A DNA stretch of 64,000 nt. Source: Eulemur rufifrons (lineage: Eukaryota > Chordata > Mammalia > Primates > Lemuridae). Under the pieces are notes generated by a model that did not search any database, had not been told where the DNA came from, and saw only the letters and a program-made list of their open reading frames with translations. Both the position numbers and the translations under genes were made by a program. Positions 1 to 10,500 of this stretch are shown here, piece by piece. Positions within the stretch are counted from its first letter, which is position 1. Every line of letters starts with the position of its first letter. Location of the stretch: contig NC_090990.1 of the NCBI RefSeq assembly GCF_041146395.1, positions 46,200,001-46,264,000 on the forward strand, written 5' to 3'.

Positions 1-167
1 TGCCCACTGTAGGCTAATGTAAGTGTTCAGAGCACATTTAAGGCAGGCTAGGCTCAGCTATGATGTTTGGTAGGGTAGATGTATTAAATGCATTTTCAAC
101 TGAAGATATTATCAACTTATAATAGGTTTATCAGGACGTAGTCCCATTGTAAGTTGAGGAGCATCTG
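1..167 (-). mobile_element. Tigger-like DNA transposon end, cut by the window edge
   Basis: The stretch includes 'cattttcaac' , 'ggtttatcaggacgtagtcc' and 'attgtaagttgaggagcatctg', which read in reverse as the familiar start of a Tigger-type (pogo-like Tc1/mariner) element ('...cttacaatgggactacgtcc...'). The terminal CTG at 165-167 is followed by TA, the expected target dinucleotide. The subfamily is not assigned. Confidence 0.6.
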
Positions 168-2552
168 TACTGACTTTAGACTAAACAGGGGAATAATAAT
201 GTCCTCTAGTAGAGAGAACTCAGAGGTTAACTTTACCTGGAAATGTTACAGGCCTAGTGTAAGGTACAGCCAACAACAACAAAAAAGCAAGCTGGCAATC
301 TGCCTTCCATGCAAAGGTTATTTTTCTTATTACAACAAAACTAATTAGTGGATTTTCTAATGTAAGAAAATGTTGCTGTTAGTAAAAGTTTCCTCAATGT
401 GCCAGAAAGCAGATGGTGGCAGTGAATAGTGTTTTCTTTTGCCAGGTTTTGTATATGCTTTCTAAACCTGCAAGAGATTTTGCTTTTCCAGATTCAGAGT
501 TCTGATCTTTTTATTTTAAAACAGAAATAGAAACTTATATTTAAATGTACTTGCATCATGTGGTCTGTTTGACATATCATGGTTACTTGAAAATGTTGAG
601 TAACATTTCATGTTCTGCATGAATTTCTTCTCTAAGAATCTTGGGACATTTTTATGTTGTTCTTTACCTTTTCTCCTTATGGAAATCAAGAGTTTGTACT
701 TTGGGAGTGCCACAATGGGGAGTTTTGATTGAGTTATGAAAAACAATGGATAAGATTTCCTTTATGTGGAAATCTTTTATTTTGTTTTGTTTTGCTCCCA
801 ATTACCGTGTAAATACCAGCTTTTCACAGTAAGGTTCCTTATAGCATGACGCCTATTCATTATGACTTCAGTGTTTGTACACAGTTTTGAATAATTTATT
901 TCTGTTATCTATTGGTGGGATGTTACTTTCTGCTAATTTAAATTTTTTTTTTTTTTTCCTAATATTTTGAATGGAAGTCCTTACAAATATGTTTGTTTCT
1001 CCTGTGGAGTCTAAGCATGTCTGTACAGTACCAACATGGTAATATTAAAACAAAATGTGGGCTGATGATTTTAAGGACAATTGGGAGGAGATGGGAATAC
1101 GGTGGTGTCGACAGGAGGCTGTAATGAGTATGAGTGTGGTAAAGACGAATGGCTTTTTTGACTAAGACTTTAGAATAATTTTCCTCTTTCTATGGGGCAT
1201 CTGTTTAGAGGAGAAAAGGAAATCATTAAGTCATTTGATGACTTGTTAAAGTATAAAGTAAAAATGGAAAATGAAAACAAAGTCAGTGATTTTTTTGGAA
1301 ATCATTTGGGTAAAAGCAACAAGAAAGGATTGTCCCAAAGTCACCAAATGGAAAAGGCTCCGTATGGAATTGTGTGCTGTTTTGGGAAGTGATAGCCAGA
1401 ATCAAAGGAAATGGAAGGTTTTTCATCCCTTCTTTCACATCATTCCCATGTTATGCTTTGCTGCCATTGTGCCATCCCTCCCCCAATATTAACCTGGTAA
1501 TCCGGGGACACGATGTATTATTTCACCTTGAATTCCTGAATAAACTCTTATTTTTATAATACTTGTAACTTAGCCCATGTCTGTTGTAAATAAAATTTCC
1601 TATCTTGTTTGAAGAGTTGCTGTCTCTGTCACCTGTTCAAAGGACACCACTTCTTAATGTTACTGCCTTTTTCTTCTTTTTTATTGCTTCTCCTTTGACT
1701 TTGTTTTTCCCACTCATAATTGGTTTTTAACCTTCTTTTCTAGTAACCAAAATTAAAACAGGACAGAATCTAGAAAGGAAATGTCCATGAATTTCAACCA
1801 AAAATGATTGAGTCACTGTTTATTCTTTGCTTATCTTAAGATGTTAAATCTGAAAAGACAGAGGTGATACTGAGAAGACTCAGAGCCACAGGTTGGTGGC
1901 CTGACTGTGCCAGAGGGGTTTAAACATTGCTGGAGGAACCCAGCAGGGGTTGGGGGTGGGTGTGAGGGTGTGTGACAAGGAGGGTGATCAGCAGGTAGAA
2001 GGACTCACTTTTGTTTTGCCACTGGTGCTCCCGCTTCCCTATCAGCTTTTGCTTGGGCACAGGCTTCCACCATGACCCAAAAGTTTGAAAAACCATGGAG
2101 CCCCTTTCTCTCCCTGATAGACTTTGGCAAGGGCTCTAACTTAGAGAAACTCCATGTTACTGCCACCAGTGGAGATGAGGGGAAGTAGCTGCTCTCAAAA
2201 ACAAGTAACGTGCACTTTTATAAATTATACGGAGTTGAACGAATGGAATTCTTAGTGAACGTTAGGAGCTACTGCAAGACTGAATAAAATCTCACGATGC
2301 TTTGCACAGAGTAGGTGATAACGTTTGATGGGGTGACAAAAACAAGTTTCTTCTTCCTGAGAAAGGTTAAATTATTAGTCATTCTTTGGAATGAGGGATC
2401 CATGCTGGTTTTTGAAAAGTGAATCATTGTTAAGTTCTAATCACCTACTTAGACTTTCTGATGAGGAGAAGCTATTGAACTAGCACCTATATTAAAGAGA
2501 GACCTTCCAAGAAAACATGATTTTTTATTAAAATAAATCCAGGTGACAAAGC
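168..2552. other. Intronic sequence, nothing recognised
   Basis: AT-rich unique-looking sequence. Short T runs occur near 943-957. The open frames here (for example 1192-1392) overlap one another, have no domain and look like chance frames. Confidence 0.6.
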
Positions 2553-2553
2553 T

Positions 2554-2587
<34 letters not shown>
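2553..2587. repeat. T21A14 homopolymer junction
   Basis: Twenty-one T are followed directly by fourteen A. The tract is self-complementary. It could mark tails of two retroposed copies facing each other, or simple slippage. No recognisable element body was found on either side. Confidence 0.9.
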
Positions 2588-2589
2588 GA

Positions 2590-4317
2590 ACTTCTTGAAG
2601 ATAGTTCATTTGGCTAATCCTACACAAACTATTACTAGGCATTGTATGGAAGACAATTTAATTTTAGGATTATTACTAAGCAAATTACTCATCAATACTG
2701 AGTTACTGAGATGGAAAATACTTTTATCTCCCCCACAACATAACCACAGAAAAGAATGGAGATTGCGTCCTAAAATGAAAACAAAAATGACAAATAAAAT
2801 GAACTTTGGATGAAGGCGAGAGCTCGTAAGCTCAACGGTACCGAAATGGGCTCCAGTGGGTGGGGCCCTAACATTGGTGATGGATGTTTGAAAGCTTTTC
2901 AAGATTTTAAAGCTACATAAGCAGATTCATGTGCTTTAGTTATTTAGGTTTGTTTTTCTCTTATTATATAGGATGTTTGCATTTTTCCCATTTGTATCAA
3001 CTCACACATTTTTGAAATTTTATAATTCAGTATAGCTTTGGTTATAGATTAAAGTTCACAGGAGAATCACTGACTAATCTTTTTAGCATGTTCAACTGCT
3101 CCATAGTATAAAGATATACAGAACTTGATGGCTTCCAAGTGTAGTTCAAACATCCAAAGCACTTGAGATTAGCACCATGTGAAGAAATTTTAAAATATTG
3201 TACTGCAATTAATTTTAAATAACTTAGCACTGCATATGTCAGGGAGAAAGCCATGATAGAATCCAAACAGAAACTCTTAAAAGTGAAATGATTCACTTAA
3301 ATCATTTAAATAATTTTATATCTCATAAAGACATAGAACCAAAAAATATATGCCTATTTCCATTTATAAAAGATGGGTGAATTTCTGAAAAATCAGATAT
3401 GACCTGAGCTTTGTTATGATAATAAGGGAAGTCTGAGAAGCAGTTTTTGGTTGACCAAATGATTAATTTCCTACATGTGTGCATATTCATGATAGGTTCA
3501 GAAATCAAGTTATTAGGGAAAGTTACTATCAATGTGGAAATTGAAAGCACATTATTTTAATGATATATATTAGAGAAAGTATATTTGAAATAGTTTTTGA
3601 AAGTATTGTTCTAAATTTTAAGGACCTAGGACCTAGATTAAATTCTTTAAGGACACCTTATACGGGGTAGCTCCTAAAAACTCGGTTTTCTGGTATTCTG
3701 GATGACATAGTGGGTCAAGATATAAAGAAAAAGCATTGTTTATGGTCATCTGTGGTCAGCAGTTAGTCAAGTCACTGAAGGTAAACATTTGCAACTCATA
3801 GTGGGCTATTCGCAGTCATTTATAAAGTAGAGACAGTTTTTGAATCGTAATGGTTATTGCACTCTTGTTATTTCTAATTTCACTGATGATCTACAGCAAG
3901 TAAACAAATACTACCCAGTCTCTTTTGATGAAATGGGGGTCTCAGCCTTGAATGTAGCTAAAAGGCCAACAATGAAATTGCTAATGATTTGTTTCAAATG
4001 TAGAACTCTAGGGCTTGAAAGAACTTTTTTATAAGGCACCTAATACCCCTCATCTTTATAGCTTTTCTGGCCTAGAGAGGTGAGAATTTACATGTCCAAG
4101 GAAAAATGGGAGATTGGGATGAGGAAGCAGGCCTTCTGACTCCCACAGGGTCTGTCCCCACCATGTGACACATACCACCTTCCGGTCATGGAGTCTTGCT
4201 AAAGCCAGAGAATCCACCCCAAAACACAGTTGACATTTCCCAAGATAGGCCCTGCTGTATTTCATGGCTCTGAAAAAGCTGTTTTTTCACCTTCTGATTG
4301 AAATTCCATTTCAGCAG
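2590..4317. other. Intronic sequence, nothing recognised
   Basis: No repeat family or coding feature could be named. The opposing small frames around 2595-2902 overlap on both strands and show no motif. Confidence 0.55.
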
Positions 4318-4439
4318 ACATGTATTAGTATCTATATGTTCCAGATACTGTGCTATCTTCCAGTAAAAATGAGACAGGAAATTAAATAGTCAATGTGATG
4401 CTTTAACCAATTTATATACTTTAGAAAACCTGCTCCATG

Positions 4440-4680
4440 CAGCGAACAGTTAGAGAATTATAGCCACTCATAATTTACAAGGCACTGTAAATCATGCCAT
4501 TCAGTCCTGGTAGTCTTGAGAGTCAGGTATTTGGAAGATGAGTAAATTGAGGTTCACGGAGGTGAAGGGGCTCGCCCTGTTCCACAAAGCTAATATAAAT
4601 GGCCAAGAAGGGACTCAAACCTAGGTTTTCTTATACCATGTCCTTTGCTATTTTTCACTATACCGTAGCTACCTCTGTTA
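4440..4680 (-). repeat. MIR SINE fragment
   Basis: The core reads 'gatgagtaaattgaggttca...', then '...actcaaacctaggttttctt' and 'cactataccgtagctacctc', matching the reverse complement of MIR, including its tRNA-derived head at the right end. Confidence 0.8.
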
Positions 4681-5098
4681 GAACTGTCATTTCTGTTAAA
4701 GGGAGGACACCAGACCTGACTAGGAATAACATTCTGTAGTATCTACAAAATTGTTTCTAAGGGGAAAAATCTGATTTTTAAAAATTATTTTGATATTTTA
4801 TACCATTTCCAACTATGCTAATTATTCAGGAATAGCCCAGTATTTCACTTAAAAGGACTCTGCCTAAACTTCTTTATATCTCGCTAGAAAAGCTAACTCT
4901 AGCCATTACCATCAGGCTACTGTAAGTGCTGTTCCAAGGGTCCATTTAGTGGTACTGATTGCTGCTGGTAGTAAAAGAATAAAAGCAATGATAAATGTAC
5001 ACAATAACTTGTTGTTCTACCTTAATTTCACCAGGAGACAGGATTTAGTCAAGAGAGGATGTCACAGAATCTTGATTTTATTTTCAATATCCTGACTG

Positions 5099-5215
5099 AC
5101 TGAGAGCTCCTTGAGGAGAGGGACCTCGCCTTTTTCCATTATGTATCTCCAGGTATGCAGGGTGAAAGGCACAGAGTAGATGCTGAGTGAACGAATGAAA
5201 GACAGAATAAATGGA
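5099..5215 (+). repeat. L2 LINE 3' end fragment
   Basis: Shows the L2 3' pattern: 'gagctccttgaggagaggga', 'atgtatctccaggtatgcag', 'ggcacagagtagatgctgag' and 'aacgaatgaaagacagaata'. Confidence 0.75.
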
Positions 5216-6000
5216 ATGACTAGGCCCAAAGACAAGGAAATTAAAAAGGGGCCAGTGCTGCTTCAGGAGGATGACCCAGTATCATTTACTGCTACCACGG
5301 CAGCATCCCAGACTTGTCCTAAATTTCTAGTTGTAACTTTCACCGGTGGTGGGATTCACAAACACACTGATAGACAATCCTGTTTTCTCAAATGCTTCAG
5401 AAGGAAAAAAAAAAAATCCTGATTTACCCAACCACAGAATCTTCAACCTTCTCATTAGGCTTCTACATTTTTTAGGCAAATTGTTATTACGCTGTTCTCA
5501 TTCCTGCCCTTACACAGAATTATTTTCTGGTAATGGATGACAGGACCCAGTTGACTTTTGAGAGCTTAGTCTTTTAGTCAGTGGTTTTAAATCTCTTCCA
5601 CCATGTTTGCTTCCTGCCCCTCCATTCCCTCACCCCCATATTCCAACACCAATTCTTAATTACCTTTTTTCCTTACCAGGAAGGAAAATGTCACAGTAAA
5701 CCCTAGCACCTTGTCATCCAAAATTCCTAGGGAACCTTAGTTCTGGGGGTCTTCTTCTTGAGGCCTTAACCTTACTTTTAGACAGTTGTCATTATCTTTG
5801 TCTAAAGGTCATAGCTAAATTGAATAAAAGGAAAGCTGTGTTTTCCTGTCGATGCACAAAGGCAGTATTGACTTTCCTAATCCAGTTTGCTGAGGGGTGA
5901 GAGAATTAAATTAGATATCTAAGCACAGAAATTGAGAGCCTTTGAAAACAAAGATAAGGAGACAAGACTGTATTTTCCCTTTTCCTGGGAGCTCTGGGCT
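5216..6000. other. Intronic sequence, nothing recognised
   Basis: Unique-looking sequence with a short A run at about 5405. Two small overlapping frames at 5180-5540 partly come from the L2 fragment and have no recognisable product. Confidence 0.5.
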
Positions 6001-6300
6001 CAAGATTTTGCAGGTGTGTCATCTGATCCATGGCTTGCATCGATCAAAACTGTGCCAATGCATATTTAATTAGCAAGGGGACCCTGGATGCATTATAGCC
6101 ATCATCCCTATATTGAATGGACTGTCAGACTTTCTGCACACTTCTCCACCCCCACCCTCCGCTGAACCCATGCCCCCTCCCTTGCCTTGCATTTGGGAGG
6201 CTTCTGCATTTTGTCTGAGCAGCTAAAAAGTTTCTTTGTTTTTAGCTGCTGATGCATACAGCGCCACTGAGGAGAATACAAACAAGTAGAGTCCTAAAGT
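6000..6300. promoter_or_regulatory. Candidate intronic regulatory segment
   Basis: This non-repetitive stretch packs several transcription-factor-like words. There is ATCGAT at 6039-6044, an NFI half-site GCCAA near 6054-6058, ATGCAT at 6058-6063, and a TAATTA homeodomain core at 6067-6072. A 12-bp perfect inverted repeat lies at 6218-6250. Motif words occur by chance, so the call rests on density and lack of repeat origin. Conservation would decide it. Confidence 0.3.
6218..6250. repeat. Perfect 12-bp inverted repeat, 9-nt loop
   Basis: Left arm agcagctaaaaa (6218-6229) and right arm tttttagctgct (6239-6250) are exact reverse complements separated by gtttctttg. It lies inside the candidate regulatory segment. 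Confidence 0.9.
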
Positions 6301-6508
6301 GTTTATTTTGTCTAGGAAGAGGAGCTAAACCAATTTGATTCCTTCGATAAAATTTTCAAACCCTGCAGAAAACCAATACGAAAAACAGAAAGAAAAGAAA
6401 TACACTGTTCAACTCCTCATGTATAGATTTTTTTAAAAAAGAGTCGCTTATATTAGGCTTAAAAAAAGATTCTAGATTCTAAATACTTTAATAATAGATT
6501 TAAAGAAC

Positions 6509-6540
6509 AAATACTTTTCTATTATGATAGAAAAGTATTT
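6509..6540. repeat. Perfect 14-bp inverted repeat (hairpin), 4-nt loop
   Basis: Left arm AAATACTTTTCTAT (6509-6522) and right arm ATAGAAAAGTATTT (6527-6540) are exact reverse complements around TATG. It could form a cruciform or an RNA hairpin, or be the relic of a small palindromic transposon. Confidence 0.93.
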
Positions 6541-6814
6541 TCTTTTAAAAGCTCACTGTTTTTGATAATTAGAGTATTGTTAGCAAATATTTTATCAGTC
6601 CAATTTGCATGATAAAATTCACCATTCTGACATGAATCTGTCATACCATTAGGGAATCCAGTGAATGTAGAAAAGTTATTTAAGTTAGAAGGTGACAAAA
6701 AGTTAAACCTGGATGTATTTTTTTTAAAAGTTCCCAAGATTTTGTGGGTGCTTCTATTGGTGGGGGTTCTTAAAGTGACAAGAGGCTTGGAGTTTTGCCA
6801 TAGACAGGTTATTT

Positions 6815-6965
6815 CATGGGATTATGGTCACCGTTCATTTTCACACAGGTTCTAAAGCCTGACTCTCCAGACAGTGTTGTCTGATAAACAGATGTAATGC
6901 ACTAAGTCTGCTTAGAATAAAGAGCAACAGACTGTGAGCACATGTTTAGGACTCATTTAAACTCA
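6815..6965. repeat. Diverged direct duplication, copy A
   Basis: The core 'gtgttgtctgataaacagat', followed by gtctgcttagaataaa, is paralogous to a core at 7141-7190. The copies are about 265 bp apart in the same orientation. Identity is roughly 70 percent over about 80 bases by eye and weaker outside. It is either a local duplication or two copies of an unnamed old element. Confidence 0.6.
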
Positions 6966-7077
6966 TCAGCATAGTCTAGCTCATAGTTCTCTGTCTCTAG
7001 TCTACTTTTGAGGTAGCTTCTTGCTGGTAAAGTAACAAGGATTTTTTTTTTCTCCCTGCTACAATTTGCTGCAGAGA

Positions 7078-7225
7078 CTCATGGGAAATTCATTTGCATA
7101 CATCTTGTTACAAAGAGTGACTACTTCCTGGCTTAGACAAAGTGTTGCCTGATAAACAGACTTAACACACAAATGTCTGTCTGGAATAAACAACGGCAAG
7201 CTGAGATTTACATTTCCATTATCAG
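7078..7225. repeat. Diverged direct duplication, copy B
   Basis: The core 'gtgttgcctgataaacagac', followed by gtctgtctggaataaa, matches copy A upstream. This copy also contains the perfect POU octamer ATTTGCAT at 7092-7099, which copy A lacks. Confidence 0.6.
7092..7099 (+). promoter_or_regulatory. POU octamer motif ATTTGCAT
   Basis: An exact octamer is followed shortly by 'cttgttacaaag', which resembles a SOX-type site. It may be a POU/SOX composite in copy B of the duplication. The motif alone is weak evidence. Confidence 0.3.
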
Positions 7226-7394
7226 AGATAATCTCTTTCCCAGTATAGGGGAATTAAGAATCTTTTCTTTAAAACCAGGTCTGTGATACTGATGTTTTAT
7301 ACCAGAATCACTTCATGTGTGAGTTGGGGTTGATTTTTACAGAGAAACAAAAAACTGGTTTGGATATGAAGATTTGTATGGCAGAGGTAAATGT

Positions 7395-7570
7395 ACATTT
7401 TTTAGATACCTTATAAGTTTCAAAACCAGATTTTCTGGCATTAATTTGATCCATACAACAATCCTCTTAAGTTAGGCAAAATGATCAGTAGTGTCCCCAT
7501 TTTACAGATGAAGAAACTGAGATCCAGAGCAGTTAAACTATATAGCTGAGATTTTTAGGATACTGTCTTT
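7395..7570 (-). repeat. MIR SINE fragment
   Basis: The diagnostic piece 'cccattttacagatgaagaa' followed by actgagatccagagcagtta is the reverse complement of the MIR core. The flanks are decayed. Confidence 0.75.
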
Positions 7571-7571
7571 T

Positions 7572-10500
7572 TACCATCTCGTACTCTTTTCAATAACAGT
7601 GAAATATGAATGCAAGAAAGTTAATACTTAAGGTGCTACCTGAATTTAAATAGCATGGTTATCCTCAATAGAGGGCATTTTATTATTTTAATAAATTTTT
7701 TTACAGACATCCAGGTACATGAAAATAATGCATATAGACTATAACTCAGTTATGCTTCATTTTCACTTGAAGCATTTATTTTTATAATATGAAAGTATGC
7801 AGGGAAATTTTCTACTTTTAGTTGGAGAGATGGCTATATGGATAATTTTCAAGTATATATTATTTTGTTTAAGAACTCCAAGAACCTAATGCTACAATTA
7901 ATTTTGATTGTGAAAAAAGTGACTAAATAGGAAATTGAGCACAGTTCTGCTACGTGACCATGTGATAGTGATGGCTTTTTAAGTAGGTCTTTGTTTACAC
8001 TGGAGTGGATATATGACCAGGTGATTTGAATATATGATTCAAAAACTTGACTTCTGAATTAATCAACAGGTTACCATCCCATGTCAATACAGCTTCTCTT
8101 AGGGGGAAAAAAAAGTAAAAAATGATTACTTAAACATTTTATTAATAGTTTATCTTAGTCATAGGACTTTGTCTAAAAAATGTGATATGTTATAACTTTA
8201 GTCAAAGTATCATGTTTGCAGATTTTTTATAATCACCAAGTTCTTACAATTGACTTCATTTATAACATCACTGAAAAAGCTGATCATTACTTGAAATCAG
8301 CCTCCTACAAAGATTGAAGGTTTAATGATTGAGTCATCTTGTCATTACTTTCAGAGTGACTGAATTTGTAATTCTTAAAGCTTAGAAATGATTTCCCCTC
8401 ACTGTCATAACACAACACTAATTATGCCATTTCATTTTTTTCCTCAACGTGTTAAAATGATGTATCATTCTGCAACCTCCTCGTGCGCATAGAAAAATAA
8501 CACATGTATGAGTAGGTGATAAGACAGTTGAATCACTCTTCAACCTTAACGGTCTTACCATCGTTATGTACAGTCCCAACTAAACAGATGGGCCTTGAAT
8601 ACCAACATTAATTCCAAAAAAATCAAACTCCTGCAAGTTTAATATTTCACAAATTCTTGTTCAGAAAGGCATTCTAAAAAGAAAAAATTTGAGAAAGAAA
8701 ATGGTAGCAAACTAGATTACACAGCGATCTTAAGTAGGCCTTGAAAATGCGGTACTCGGGAGTGGCTGAGCGGTGGTTCTCTAGAGCAGCTGGCAGCCCC
8801 CGGGGTGGTCTGGTGGAGCCCTTCCAAGTGACTGCTGCAGGAACACAGCCTTCGCTCTCAGTCTGAATCAGGATTAGAGGAGACAAGGACCAATGTGTGC
8901 AAACTAGCCTGGTCCTTTTGGAGCTAGGAGTTCCCTCCAGCCTGTCTCCCCATCTCCCTTCGATAAAGAAGGACTTTGCATACTTTAATTACTGCAGTTA
9001 CTATGCACACACATCCACACAAACACTCAATTCTAGCTTGCTGGGTAAGTTATAGAGATCAAATTTTTTATTTTAAATGCAATAAAGATAAGACTTCCCA
9101 TTTAAAGAACCATGGAGTATTTCCATTTTTAAAGCTTAAGAAAACTTTCATGGTGTGACTTACCACATCCCTTATCTGTTTTCAAAACTGGGTTATTGTA
9201 TGTTAATTTTTCATTAAGTGGGCCACAGTTGTATACGATAATTGACCTCAAATATTGGTTTGGTTATTCACGGAGCTTAAAAGATTTTATCCATTCTCTG
9301 GAAATGTTGATAATAATTGCATATTTTCAGTGGTCCAGATTTAGTAATGGTATTATAGATTTCTATTTGTTCTTAACCAGACTGTGATGAATAATATTAT
9401 ATTTAGCTGATGGTGTTGTATTCATCAATGTTTACACTTAACCTACAAATTGTACATATGTACGTATGTATACCTGTACACTGACATTCTACATTGTCAA
9501 ATAAGGTTTTTCAAATATTTTCTTCACACTTTGGTCTTTAAGGTCATGATCATACTGGAAAAAAATAGATAATACTCCTAAGTATTATAAAGTATTATAA
9601 TAATAATTTCTTTTACAACTGCAGCTATGAGACTAGTAAGCAAAATGTGACTATAACAGTCATTTGATTTTCTAGATTTCATTACTGTAATAAACATATG
9701 AGGCTAGTTGATCAAAATAGAATAATTCTAAACCTTACACTACTAATCAGAAATAGGATTATTTTTCTATTATAACCTCATAAATGCAGAAAAATGAATT
9801 CTTTGGCCTGACTCTTTTGCAAAGTATTCATCTTCCCGAACCATAAGAAACAAAAACTTATCTAATTTTGAACATCTCTAAGATCTACAATTATAGAGGG
9901 TAACTGTTTATTATATTCAGAGTATAATCACCCTTATTCCTTATTTTCTTTTACCCCAGGAATGTTCCTCACTCTTCATTTATTTGCAAGAAAATATTCA
10001 TTCCTGTTTTTGCCTTTTCTTTTTTACACTATAAACAACTCTAAGTCTTTTGAGCGGAACTTTCACTTTATTTCTTTCACTTGACTAACATTTATTTTTG
10101 GTTCTGGATGCCTTCCGGTTTCTTCATATTGTCTTTTAATTTGCGAGAATTAAAGCTGGACACAAAATTCTAACAAAGGCTTTTCAAACTTCATCTTTAG
10201 GCAAATCATTATGCACGTAGGGAGGTTGAAATTTAGGCTAAATTATTTTTCTAGTGGGACCAGAATTTGTACTTTTATAGTCCACGGACTTTTGTTTGAT
10301 ATCACGTTGACTGAATAGGAATTACATTGGTTTGTTTTAGGGTGGGAAAGGTTCTTCACTACCGCATGGTGTCTGCATTTTCTTTATCAACCTATTCACA
10401 ACAGCAGTTGTTAGGATTTTCAGGCAGTCTGAGGACATCAGAATATGGTGGATTTCTCTAATCTTAGCATTTTTTTGAGTGTGTGAAAGACTCCTCTGCC

